Part shown: positions 27,201 through 35,320 of the stretch, in pieces | How the letters are laid out: every line of letters begins with the position of its first letter | How positions within the stretch are numbered: the first letter of the stretch is position 1 | From: Verrucomicrobiia bacterium | Lineage (GTDB): Bacteria; Verrucomicrobiota; Verrucomicrobiia; Limisphaerales; DASXHY01 | Assembly (NCBI GenBank): GCA_035629175.1 | Contig: DASPIL010000057.1 | Span: forward strand, 1-49,753 | DNA length: 49,753 nucleotides | Direction: 5' to 3' | Made by a program: the position numbers and the translations under genes | Notes under the pieces: model-generated | Seen by the model: only the letters and a program-made list of their open reading frames with translations | Database searches by the model: none | Told to the model about the DNA's origin: nothing

Positions 27201-28336
27201 AATGGAGTTTCAATAGAACCAACATTCCACATGCCACAGGCCGGACGTTGCATATCCCTCGGATTGAAGCTGCCCAGGCGGGGTTCTACTCTGTCTCGAT
27301 CAGCAACCGGACCGGCATGGTGGTGAGTTCCAGCGCGCACGTGAAGGTGGTCGCGGCAAACAGCTGCATGGAATCCCCCGCAGGCTTGTTGGCGTGGTGG
27401 CCCGGGGACGGATCGACAATTGAAATCGTGAGCGGGCGAACAGCCACTGCGTTGGGGGCCCGGTACAGCACGGGGAAAGTCGCGCAAGCTTTCAATCTTA
27501 CTGGAGGTGGTATCAGACTGCCGCATTATCCTGAGCTCGAAGGTTTCGCAGAGGCCAGCTTTAGCCTGGAGGCGTGGGTACGGCTGAGTACGAATCCTAC
27601 AATCCGCTGGCTGGGCACTCCGGAATTTGTTATTGCCGACAACCGCGGCGTGGCGATCCCCCAGCCTCCGACGCCGGAAACAGCGAGTTATGTTTTTGCA
27701 GTCAACAACGGGCAGCTTGTTTTCTCGTTCGAGTCAGCCGGGCCGTTGCCTAAAGTGACTTCGCAGAGTGTGTCGGGCGGACCTGAATTGCGCGACGGCG
27801 TCTACCATCATGTGGCCGTCTCGTTTCAGCGCGGTGCAACAAACCAATGCATTCTCTATGTGGACGGGCGCGTTGTGGCGTCCGTGAAATCCACGAACCT
27901 GTTCCGTGGCACAATCCCGAATCTGGGTCCTGCTTTTCTAGGACAGCGAAGTTTCAGTTTTTATCCGAAGCCCGCTGGCCCGCAATTCGGCGAGCTGGAC
28001 GAGCTGGCACTCTATGATCGCGCGCTGCATGGGGCCGAAATCGAGGCTATTGCACGCAACGGCCGGGCCGGCAAATGCAAAGAGCTGCCATCCATCATTG
28101 TTCAACCCGCCGAAGAGTCTGTTCGCGCGAACCTGCAATTCGTTGCGAATGAAAGAGTGGTCGAATTCTCGGGCTCCCCCGACGGATTCTATCACGTGCA
28201 AATGTCAACGAACCTTGTCGATTGGGTGACTATCGGAACCGCGGTGCGCGTGAATGGTGCGCGTTTTCAGTTCGTGCACGCAGATGCGAAAGCTGAGCCT
28301 TCCTGTTTCTATCGATTCATCGAAGCAGGGCACTGA
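24239..28336 (+). CDS. Giant secreted protein: seven FG-GAP repeats, three LamG domains, two Ig-like domains
   Basis: A 1365-aa exported protein; the ATG at 24239 begins a plausible signal peptide with hydrophobic IAPWCLAPGLVAAAPS after a basic start (ATG at 24278 is possible). Residues 37-417 hold seven FG-GAP/VCBS repeats with Ca-binding cores such as GDFNRDGKPDLAV, ADINGDGWDDLLT and SDLDGDLRPDIVL, predicting one seven-bladed propeller. Then LamG 1 (about 429-637, SGLSGWWAGDH and YTVEAWIRPAG), Ig 1 (649-730), LamG 2 (740-953), Ig 2 (957-1037), LamG 3 (1045-1278) and an 85-residue C-terminal beta domain. There is no PEP-CTERM or other sorting tail. Probably adhesive or glycan binding outside the cell. 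An internal duplication history is suggested by the LamG-Ig alternation and by the related remnant upstream. Confidence 0.87.
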   Translation: MKTRAHSLVRLACMKIAPWCLAPGLVAAAPSIEISRFAAVGLLPAGNLPSRVAVGDFNRDGKPDLAVANSGSQNISLFENLGLHPLSSNTFSAPILLSGPVASEVPYKVEVADINGDGWDDLLTANRSLNTVSVFCNAAHTGSVSAASFEAPVDLVTGSFPMAVAVRDLDGDGRPEIITANFEGQSISVLKNLGSGADVTSASFAGHIDFPAGSGAANLACADFDGDSKLDIAVVNFKDTMVSILKNTTASNTISSSSFAFAASLPAPLSCEGIAVGDLDRDGRIDLVAGASLEGQRIAIYRNTSFPGHLESISFEPRHDLETGGWTHSVELSDLNRDGKLDIAGVTEQQSHLFIFENRSEPGESPTNWFGTRLDLATGLNAWGLSVSDLDGDLRPDIVLCNAYDNNVGMYRNELPLTPGGTACTPAPSGLSGWWAGDHSADDGIDGHHGVLLNNAGFAAGVVGSALSFDGNNQAVRIPHSAALSTPSYTVEAWIRPAGQVNDAIDQELIFGQSFGFPQLVVRRGVSGVRLSWQFGTDMFSFYEVEAPEEIPIGQFTHVAGTWDGIALQLYVNGILTATSTPGTVPVDSGCDFFIGGFHSEGEECGYVGQFFNGVIDELTMYSSALASSDIHAIYDAGAFGKCRPIVGTPLPVIAVQPHSTNVFEGERASFSIAFQSAAPASVRWQFNGTNIPIGTTATYTILNAQAAHEGEYRAVISNAGGSVTSIVARLTTKPGPNCTPVAQGLVGWWRFEDDLLDSWGTNDFLESTLVSGFVSGKVGRAFHVWSGRLNSFVFVPHTSSLNLTEAISVEAWVQPGVPSSAQTILSKSDPGMTTGFAFGITNARPYFAIGSGTAGSATVIAPAALPSAAWNYVTATFNGAMLKLYTNGAVAATAPHAAAIAANQSNMIIGPQAGASPFSGSVVVDELALHRRALAAEEIREIFNSSRSGRCLPPPQVVSNPLSQAIPEGEDLLLQVTATGGKPVSYQWSFNRTNIPHATGRTLHIPRIEAAQAGFYSVSISNRTGMVVSSSAHVKVVAANSCMESPAGLLAWWPGDGSTIEIVSGRTATALGARYSTGKVAQAFNLTGGGIRLPHYPELEGFAEASFSLEAWVRLSTNPTIRWLGTPEFVIADNRGVAIPQPPTPETASYVFAVNNGQLVFSFESAGPLPKVTSQSVSGGPELRDGVYHHVAVSFQRGATNQCILYVDGRVVASVKSTNLFRGTIPNLGPAFLGQRSFSFYPKPAGPQFGELDELALYDRALHGAEIEAIARNGRAGKCKELPSIIVQPAEESVRANLQFVANERVVEFSGSPDGFYHVQMSTNLVDWVTIGTAVRVNGARFQFVHADAKAEPSCFYRFIEAGH

Positions 28337-28341
28337 CCGCA

Positions 28342-29301
28342 TCAATCGACCGGGATGCTGGCGGACCGAAACGACTTTGCTCCCTTCAGCTTCTTCAATC
28401 GCTTCGGCGCGTTCTGAGGCTCTCCACTGTCGTCGCTGAGAAATTGCAGGCCACGATTTGCGTCGGGCCAAAGGACAAGCGATTCCGCGTTCACGGTTCC
28501 CGGAATCCCGCCCACCACTCGGACGGGAACGGCATCGCCACCTTTCCAGCGGAATAGTTCAAATCTCTCATTTCCTTCCGTCGAACCGGCGACAATTCCG
28601 TATTCGCCGTCCCAGAAATCCATGCTTCGAATTCCGAGACCGTTGAGCTTGAGTTGAATCGGAGTTCCAAGTTTCGCTGCGGTTCCCTGAATCATTTGGT
28701 CCGGATTCAACAATGGAACAATCAGGGCCTGGCCGTTCGGAACGGGGCTGCGAAAACCGATCAGCAGATGGCCGTCGGGTGTCGCCACTAATCCTTCAAT
28801 GTTCAGGCCTCCCGGGGCCTTGGGCGCCAGGCGTGATGCCGCTGAAAGACCAAATTTCTCCAGCGGCTTGTGAGCGAGCAGATCCCGCAACAGATCCTTG
28901 TAAGGCTCGCCCCTGGGAACCAGGAGTTTCGGTTGGTTGAGGTCAATGTCAGTGGCAAAGAACCGATATCGGCTGCCGCGATATTTCCCGTCCTTGTTCC
29001 GGCCGTGTGAAGTAATCCAGAACACGCGCTGTCCGATTCTTGCGGCCGCCTCGATGTCTGTTTCGGGCGAAGCGGGATCGACCTGGAGAAATGCGGACAA
29101 ACCGATTTCCTGGAGCGGTTCGGCGGAGTTCTCGCGATTGTAAATGCGAATCACGTTCTCCTCATCGCTGGCTGCGGCGAAACGCGAATCATCAATGGCA
29201 ACGGCCGCAGACGCATCGACGGCCCGCAGGTAAGCGGTCAGGTCCTCCGCACCGGCCGGGGTTGCTGCGGCGAGCGTCAGAGTGAGGAACGCAGTTTTCA
29301 T
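28342..29301 (-). CDS. Exported DUF3616-family protein
   Basis: A 319-aa protein with a signal peptide (MKTAFLTLTLAAATPAGA) from the ATG at 29301; the frame is open 12 codons further, to a TTG, without support. The mature domain resembles DUF3616: IDDSRFAAASDEENVIRIYNR, WITSHGRNKDGKYRGSR, the FFATDID segment, GGLNIEGLVATPDG, LLIGFRSPVPNGQALIVPLLNP and RSMDFWDGEYGIVAGS. These blocks suggest a beta-propeller that may be an esterase-like or sugar-binding periplasmic protein; the biochemical role is unknown. It converges on the giant LamG gene with only 5 bases between stops and no visible terminator, so transcripts may overlap. Confidence 0.82.
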   Translation of the reverse strand: MKTAFLTLTLAAATPAGAEDLTAYLRAVDASAAVAIDDSRFAAASDEENVIRIYNRENSAEPLQEIGLSAFLQVDPASPETDIEAAARIGQRVFWITSHGRNKDGKYRGSRYRFFATDIDLNQPKLLVPRGEPYKDLLRDLLAHKPLEKFGLSAASRLAPKAPGGLNIEGLVATPDGHLLIGFRSPVPNGQALIVPLLNPDQMIQGTAAKLGTPIQLKLNGLGIRSMDFWDGEYGIVAGSTEGNERFELFRWKGGDAVPVRVVGGIPGTVNAESLVLWPDANRGLQFLSDDSGEPQNAPKRLKKLKGAKSFRSASIPVD

Positions 29302-29369
29302 CACCGCCAATGTTTCGCATTTATGTGCAGTCAGCAACCCGGATGTCGCCCCACGCGCATAGCGCGCCC

Positions 29370-29522
29370 GGAGCGCCGACTTGCAGTCGGCTTACGATGA
29401 TCGAGAAACCGATCGCGTACAATCCAGAGTGACGTCTGATTGCACAAAGGAGGACGAACGCGGCACGCATTTGACCGCGTCAGGCTGGGTTGAGCGTTAA
29501 GCCGACTGCAAATCAGCGCCCC
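29370..29522. repeat. 153-bp element A with 25-bp inverted ends
   Basis: The left arm 29370-29394 and right arm 29498-29522 are inverted repeats that match at 22 of 25 positions. Each arm is itself partly palindromic (GCCGACT-TGC-AGTCGGC on the left). Next to the left arm, 29395-29417 holds a second hairpin (GATCG-AGAAAC-CGATC). The same left half and the last 30 or so bases recur in element B (34987-35141), while the middle differs. It lies between the DUF3616 gene start and the end of the broken ankyrin gene. No ORF of note is inside. It is a non-autonomous dispersed repeat, REP-doublet or MITE-like; no transposase was seen. Confidence 0.82.
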
Positions 29523-29538
29523 GGAGCGCACGCTTCGA

Positions 29539-32052
29539 TTACCGTTCTGGAACTTCGATGATGTCGCCGTCGCGCAGGTGCAACTCGTCTGGCGGGGGGA
29601 CGGATCCGTTAAGAACGAGCCTGCTGCCGCCGCCCATGTGAGGCTGGGGTGGGAGAGCCTGACTCGGCGATTTCGCAATGCAACTGATTGTCCATACCTT
29701 TCGCGTGCCGTTCTCAGCGGTCCTCGTGATCTTGACGCGGGAGAGGTCGGATGAGGAGAGCAGGATTGCTTTTGCCTGGGCCGACTCCAAGACGTTGCAC
29801 AGGCGGGATGATTCAAATGGGTAAACAGCAATGAAAACCTGTTTATCGCGAAATCTCAGTTCGACAGTTCCTTTGACGCAGTTGTGGAGAGATTGAACCT
29901 GGTCTTGAGGCAGACCCGTCCACCGTTCGTCCAATGTATGTTCACGCTCGGGGATTTCTATGACATCCCCCCATTCCAGCGGAACGTTCTTTTCACAATC
30001 GATCGTTCCGTCCGCGCGAAGAATATTCAAGGTTTGGCGGGTTTCGCTCGTGCCTGGGAGCTGACGAATAATGGTGAGATCGGCAAAATCCGGAAATGTC
30101 GGGGGGCTCATGGGGTGGCTGTAGTTTACGAGAATCGCGTCAAGCAACGTGAAATGGTTCCAATCGTTCGTGCCGCGCCAGAAGACCGTTTTCAAGCCGG
30201 CGCCATTGCGTTGAATAGTGATGCGTGTGAAATCTGGAGGATTCTCGAGCGCGCCCTGCTGGCGAAGAAGGTCGGCGATCGCTGCGTATTGGTCAGCCAG
30301 TGCCGGTTCCCCTTTCTTGAGGCTTATGGCCAAACCTAGCGGCGACTCCGTTCCTAGGTTCCATTGAAATCGGCGATTGATGGGCACACCACGCTTGATG
30401 AGTTCCTCAACAACCGGCTGCATCCTGGCCGCGATCGCAAACATCAATACGGTTCCATCCTCCCGCTGAGGATCGGCTCCTGCTTCCAACAACGCCAGAG
30501 CCACGTCCGTCATTCGCTCTGCAATCGCCTGACGGATTATCGGTTGGCCGCGAAGACTCAGTGTGTTGGGATCGGCTTTATGCTTCAGCATGAGCAGGAC
30601 GAGTGAGCTCTCCTTTCGCGCCATAGCAAGTTGTATTGCGGAAATCGCGGGCGTCGGACCGATCACGTCTTCAATCCTTCCGCGGCGAAGAAATTGTTCA
30701 GCCGAAATATTCGGATCAGCCCCTGCGCGAAGCAGGGTTCCGCAAATTGTAAGTCTCTCTGGATTCCCAAATTCAATCGCACTGCTCAGTGGTAAATTCC
30801 GTGAGCCGCGATTAGGGTCTGCGCCAGCGGTCAGCAACCTCTCCACCATTTCCAGCGAAACTTGTGCCGCTATGCTGAGGGGGCTCCCGCCTTGGTTCAG
30901 GTGGTTTGGGTTCGCTTTTGCCGCGAGCAACACCTCAACTGTCCTAAGGTGGCCGTACGTTACTGCCTGAAACAACGGCGTTGAATCCGATTGATCGGCC
31001 GCATCCGCTTCGGCGCCATGTTGCAGGAGCACAGCGATGATTTCGGTGTGTCCTTTCGCGGCTGCAAGGTGAACGGGATTCTGACCATGCGAAGTCCGGG
31101 CATTCACGTCAGCCTTGTTTATTATCAAGGCCTCAGCCACAGGGACAAATCCTCCCTCTGCCGCGTCGTGCAACGGTGTGCGCCCCTGCGCCCGTCTTGC
31201 ATTCACGTCGGCTTTTGCGGCGATCAAGGATTCAACGACGGCTTTGTATCCGCGCGCCGACGCCACATGCAGAGCGGTTTCGCTCGTGATGTTTCGCGCC
31301 ATGACTTCCGCGCCGTGTTTCAGCAACAGGTCGACCATGGTTTTGTGTCCCGCCCTGGCTGCGTAATACAGAGGCACGGCGCCGTCTGAAGCCTGATTCA
31401 CGTTTGCGCCGTTGTTGATCAGGAAAGTGGCCACATGGACGTGTCCTTTCTCTGCGGCATTTGCGAGCGGGGTGCGAGAGGTGGCAGGACTGGCGTTGAT
31501 CAAGTCTGGGCTGTTCTGGATCATCGCCTGAATACGCCGAATCTCCTGTTCCTCTTCGTCTGTTATAACCTCGCCAACCGTTTTCGGAACGGGGACTGGC
31601 TGTGTGTCCCCCGCCGCAAAACCGCGAATGCCAGCCAGGTTCTGGCGGCTCAACGTGACGAGCATCTGCTGGTTACTGAACTCGCGAATGATGCGTTCGT
31701 AGTGCGGAACAGCCTCGTTGGTGCGGCCGAGTTTGCGATAGCATTCGCCGAGACGGAAGATGGCGGTCGCTGCAATTTATCGATTTCGGTCAAACTGCTT
31801 TGCCAATGCGTCGTAGCTCGCAATCGCGGCCTCGATGTCACGATTCGCCTCCTCCTCGAACAGACCTTGTTGCAGCAGAAATGTCAGGTCGTTGGTCGTT
31901 GCTGCTGGTGCGCTGCATGGCAGTGAAAGGAAGAGCGTCAGGCAGACGATCTTGGCGAACCCCTTCGCGCGCGCCGACAGACCTGCGAGCGCCCATGCGT
32001 GAGTCATCATCGCTGATACAAGTTCTTCCCTATCTGTGCGGAGTGTTTTCAT
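29539..32052 (-). pseudogene. Exported TPR-like/ankyrin-repeat protein with SLBB-like tail, broken by an in-frame TAA
   Basis: The frame from ATG 32052 is a single reading frame of 838 codons interrupted only by TAA at 31777-31779 (codon 92). Before it: a signal-anchor segment (FAKIVCLTLFLSLPCSAPAA) and a TPR-like helix (LLQQGLFEEEANRDIEAAIA). After it, in the same frame, the TPR resumes (FRLGECYRKLG and HYERIIREFS) with no start until 31665. About eleven ankyrin repeats follow (RTPLHDAAEGG, NPVHLAAAKGHTEIIAVLLQ), then two C-terminal segments ending WGDVIEIPERE and LRDGDIIEVPER that resemble SLBB-type beta-grasp repeats. CAA to TAA is the simplest cause. Readthrough or internal restart at 31665, giving a 708-aa ankyrin protein without an export signal, is possible. 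It lies downstream of the PhoB-type regulator, 109 bases away. Confidence 0.85.
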
Positions 32053-32161
32053 ATCAAGTTCATTTCCACTGCCGATTTCTCCTGCCCTGGCGCTGCTGAT
32101 TCGTGCCCATATCCTCCCAAACCAGCTCCAACGAATTGTCACGGATTTGCAAAATGTCGGC

Positions 32162-32842
32162 TCATAGTTCGAGGCGATATCCAACGCCATGGACCGTGCG
32201 AATGAAGCGCGGTGAATCAGGATCGCGTTCGAGCTTGCGGCGAAGGCTCGCAACGTGGCTGTCCACTGTGCGCGTCGTTGGAAACGATGCGTAACCCCAC
32301 GCGGCATCGAGGAAGCGCTCGCGAGAAACAGGCTCGCCTTCCGATTCTGCCATTAATCGCAGCATCGCAAACTCCTTTGCCGTGAGATGGAGCTGGGTTT
32401 TTCCGCGAATCGCGGTTTGACGGATGAGATCGACTTCCACTTCACCGAACTTCAAAACCCGGGCCGTTTTGACCTGGCGTTCGACACGGCGCAACATCGC
32501 GCGCACCCTCGCCAGCAATTCGTCGCGGCTGAATGGCTTGACGAGGTAATCGTCGGCTCCCATGTCGAGGCCCGTCACACGGTCTTCAACCTGGCCTTTT
32601 GCAGTCAGCATCAGGATCGGCACGGGATTGGAAACCTGTCGAAGCGCCGCGCACACCTCCAAACCGTTCAGCTTCGGCATCATCACGTCGAGCAGGATGA
32701 GATCAGGTTTCTCGGACAGCGCGCGCTCGAGGCCCGACTCCCCATCGTTCGCGGTCAGAACGCGGTAGGATTCAGACGCAAGCGCGTCGGCGAGGGCGAC
32801 ACGCATGGGTGTCTCGTCTTCGATGATCAGGATGCGGGACAT
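32162..32842 (-). CDS. OmpR/PhoB-family response regulator
   Basis: A 226-aa DNA-binding response regulator. The receiver has acidic residues at 8-9, phosphoacceptor Asp52 in LILLDVMMPKLNG, Thr in LMLTAKGQ and Lys in YLVKPFSRDELLARV. The C-terminal winged helix (about 130-226) shows LTAKEFAMLRLM, TRTVDSHVASLRRKLE and the end FIRTVHGVGYRLEL, the classical OmpR-type DNA-binding domain. It overlaps the upstream histidine kinase by 16 bases and is surely its cognate partner. The broken ankyrin gene is the next gene downstream on the same strand and might be a target or an operon member. Confidence 0.92.
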   Translation of the reverse strand: MSRILIIEDETPMRVALADALASESYRVLTANDGESGLERALSEKPDLILLDVMMPKLNGLEVCAALRQVSNPVPILMLTAKGQVEDRVTGLDMGADDYLVKPFSRDELLARVRAMLRRVERQVKTARVLKFGEVEVDLIRQTAIRGKTQLHLTAKEFAMLRLMAESEGEPVSRERFLDAAWGYASFPTTRTVDSHVASLRRKLERDPDSPRFIRTVHGVGYRLEL

Positions 32843-34896
32843 GGATTCATTGGACGTGAGTGAATCGGCAATTCGATGGTGAAGCGGCTTCCTTTTCCGG
32901 GTCGGCTCTCGACGTGAATGCAGCCGCCATGCGCATTGACGATGTGTTTCACAATGCTCAAGCCGATGCCAACGCCCTGCGTTTCGCGTCGAAGTTCGGA
33001 GCCCAGCCGGTAGAAGCGCTCGAAGATGCGCGCGTGTTCAGTGGCCGGAATCCCGCGGCCGTGATCCGAGACAGAGATGTGAAGCGCAGGGCTCGGGGAA
33101 CGGGTCTCTTCGGGGCGCGTCAATTTCACAATGACACATTCGCCGCGTGGCGAGTGTTTCACCGCGTTGTCGATGAGATTGATCAAGGCCTGCTGAATGG
33201 CTCGGCCGTCGGCCATCAACTCGAAGTCCAATGTTCCTGATTCAGCGGATGGGACTTCAACGCGAAGAGTCACACCGCGTTCGTCCGCGTAAGGTTGCAG
33301 GACTTTGACTGTCTCGCTCGTGAGCGCGCGCAGGTCGGTGGGTTCGAAGTCATACAGTTTTCGTCCCTGTTCGATGCGCGAGAAGTCGAGGACGTTTTCG
33401 ATCAGCGACGACAATCTCCTGCATTCCTGGACGATGAATCGGAAGTATTCCTGTTGCTTGCCGGGATGCGAAACCGCGCCGCGCTCCAGGCTTTCAGCCA
33501 TCAAACGGACCGATGCTATGGGCGCGCGCAGTTCATGGGAGACGCTTGAGACGAAGTTCGATTTTTGTTCGTTGAGCGCCTGTTCCGCGCGAAAACTCCG
33601 GAGCGCCAGGCGGAAGCCCTGGAACGCGACCATCGCAGTAATGCCGATCAATGATCCGTACACAACCTGGCGCTGACGCTGGCGGGCGTAGAATGCGGCG
33701 GGATCGCGGAGGAGAACTGCCACCGCAAGACGGGGTTCGAAATCGGTTTCCGTGGACGCCAAGGTTCGTAGCGATTCCAGTGAGCTTGCTGCCAAATAGA
33801 GGGTGTGTCCCGCGATTTCAACTCGCGCGCCGAGAAATCCTGGAACGTTTGCATTTTGGAATGCTTTGCCGACGGCGCTGGCAATCGCGCCATGTTCCTG
33901 CGCCACGAAAAGGCTTTGGCCCTCGCATGTAATTACCGCGCATAGCCATGCGCCGCCATCCTCCAAGAGCCAACCGGACGTGCCCAGCCCGTGAGCGGCA
34001 ACGAGCGCGCGCGAGCGTTCGTGAGTTTCCCACACTTCCTTCCATTGCGAAGCGCCTGCTCGTTCCTGTTCCAGTGCGACAGCCTTCTCCAGCAGCAGCG
34101 GAGTCAGGAGGGTCGGGCAGTGGATGGCGTCGGCGGACATCAGCGTCATTTGAGTTCTGACGGCGGCTTCATTTGTCGCCAAGGACGCAAGATGAAAGCG
34201 GCTCAATGCCCGCCACGGATTGGGGATGATTGGAAGACCGGCTTCACTGCCGCTTGCGCTGTGGAATGTCTCGCGAGCAGCGTTGGTGAGGCCGCGCTTG
34301 AGTTGCACCAAACCCAGGGTGAAGCGGGCCTTCGACGCCACCAGTTGGTCCCCACTCTCGGCAAGGTGACCATACTGACTGGCAGCGCGCTCGAGATCGC
34401 GTTCAACGAATTCCGAGACGATCGCTTCCGCCCACGCACGGGATTCCGCTGAACCCGCGCGCTGCTGGAGCACTTCGTCGGTTGGGGTTTCTGAGATTGG
34501 AGGAGGAAAAAGCAACTCTCCGTCCGAATTGAAAAGCGCGGTTTGCAGCGGGATTTCCTGTGTGGCATTGCGAAACACTGGATCTTCGTGCGGAAGATCA
34601 CTCATCAGCCTGGCTGCGTTCGTTCCGGAATTCGAGAATACCGATGGATGGAACCAGGTGCTGCAATTGAACCCTGCGGATCGCGCGGCGTGGACGGGAG
34701 GGAGAATGACATTTCGGAGCTCGCGATGGAGTCGTTCTGCAATCTGCTCGGCGATCTGAAACGCTTCGCCATCTAGTTCGCGCCGGTCCTGGATGAGCGA
34801 GATGATTGCCACAGACGCGAGCACGGCGACGGGCGCGATGATCAAGACGCCCTGCCAGAAAAAACTCGGTCGGGATTGTTTGACCACGCCTGGCAT
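32827..34896 (-). CDS. Membrane histidine kinase with TPR-like extracytoplasmic sensor region
   Basis: A 689-aa sensor kinase. TM 1 lies near 14-34 (FWQGVLIIAPVAVLASVAIIS); a long extracytoplasmic part follows to about 415 and contains helical repeats that look TPR-like (VASKARFTLGLVQLKRG and AARETFHSASGSE); TM 2 is near 418-435 (VVYGSLIGITAMVAFQG). The cytoplasmic HisKA has NFVSSVSHELRAPIASVRL and the HATPase has LINLIDNAVKHSP, VSDHGRGIP, FERFYRLGSE and GVGIGLSIVKHIV. Such repeats in a sensor suggest protein or peptide binding. The gene starts at ATG 34896 and overlaps the PhoB-type regulator gene by 16 bases. The upstream region (34897-35330) is repeat-rich, so its promoter lies next to element B. 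Confidence 0.88.
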   Translation of the reverse strand: MPGVVKQSRPSFFWQGVLIIAPVAVLASVAIISLIQDRRELDGEAFQIAEQIAERLHRELRNVILPPVHAARSAGFNCSTWFHPSVFSNSGTNAARLMSDLPHEDPVFRNATQEIPLQTALFNSDGELLFPPPISETPTDEVLQQRAGSAESRAWAEAIVSEFVERDLERAASQYGHLAESGDQLVASKARFTLGLVQLKRGLTNAARETFHSASGSEAGLPIIPNPWRALSRFHLASLATNEAAVRTQMTLMSADAIHCPTLLTPLLLEKAVALEQERAGASQWKEVWETHERSRALVAAHGLGTSGWLLEDGGAWLCAVITCEGQSLFVAQEHGAIASAVGKAFQNANVPGFLGARVEIAGHTLYLAASSLESLRTLASTETDFEPRLAVAVLLRDPAAFYARQRQRQVVYGSLIGITAMVAFQGFRLALRSFRAEQALNEQKSNFVSSVSHELRAPIASVRLMAESLERGAVSHPGKQQEYFRFIVQECRRLSSLIENVLDFSRIEQGRKLYDFEPTDLRALTSETVKVLQPYADERGVTLRVEVPSAESGTLDFELMADGRAIQQALINLIDNAVKHSPRGECVIVKLTRPEETRSPSPALHISVSDHGRGIPATEHARIFERFYRLGSELRRETQGVGIGLSIVKHIVNAHGGCIHVESRPGKGSRFTIELPIHSRPMNPCPAS

Positions 34897-34986
34897 GCGC
34901 GCTTGTTATGCGATGATCGTGGCACTGCGGCAAGCAATGTTTGTCATGGAATTGTGAAATGTTCTGGAAAAACTAACGGCGTCACC

Positions 34987-35141
34987 GGAGCCCCGACTTG
35001 CACTCGGCTTACGATGATCGAGAAACCGATCGCGCAAGGAATTGAAAGCGAACTCAGATACTTCATGGAGAACCAGCTCTTCTCGAATTGGGCGGACCCA
35101 GGCGAAAATTGAGCGTTAAGCGGACTCCAAGTCGGCGCTCC
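34987..35141. repeat. 155-bp element B with 25-bp inverted ends
   Basis: The arms 34987-35011 and 35117-35141 are inverted repeats matching at 21 of 25 positions. About 46 bases at the left end (34992-35034) match element A with only two differences, including the hairpin GATCG-AGAAAC-CGATC, and TTGAGCGTTAAG near the right end is identical. The roughly 75 central bases do not align with element A. The near-identical length (155 versus 153) with a diverged centre indicates a defined family whose ends are under constraint or are mobilised together. Confidence 0.82.
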
Positions 35142-35183
35142 GTCGTATCGGGTTGGGATCTTACGCACGGATGGGTAACGCCC

Positions 35184-35256
35184 CGCAGACTAGGACGTCT
35201 GCGATACAGTCTTCCGTAGCAGCTACTGCGGAGGGCAGGACAGGTTTCGAAACCTG
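35184..35256. repeat. Cluster of short palindromes next to element B
   Basis: Three palindromes lie in line: CGCAGAC-TAGGAC-GTCTGCG (35184-35203, 7-bp stem), GTAGC-A-GCTAC (35216-35226) and the perfect 16-mer CAGGTTTCGAAACCTG (35241-35256). They fill the region between element B and the outer-membrane barrel gene. They look like REP-type repeats; one could also bind a dimeric regulator. Confidence 0.6.
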
Positions 35257-35320
35257 CGCTATGCCGGCAATTTGCGGTTGTCCTTTGGCAATGCAGGATT
35301 ATCGGCGTGGCAGCCCAGGG

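Noticed and set aside
29331-29831. 166-codon minus-strand frame overlapping element A and the end of the ankyrin gene
   Set aside because: It spans a repeat and the C-terminal coding part of another gene in a different frame and has no recognisable domain.
29370-35141. Integron attC-like sites (GTTAAGC and GCC-GAC inverted segments in elements A and B)
   Set aside because: The right side fits the R' consensus GTTRRRY, but the left side lacks RYYYAAC, no integrase or cassette array is present, and the inverted ends extend beyond an attC layout.
35184-35256. CRISPR array
   Set aside because: The palindromes differ from one another, are unevenly spaced, and there are no regular spacers or cas genes.
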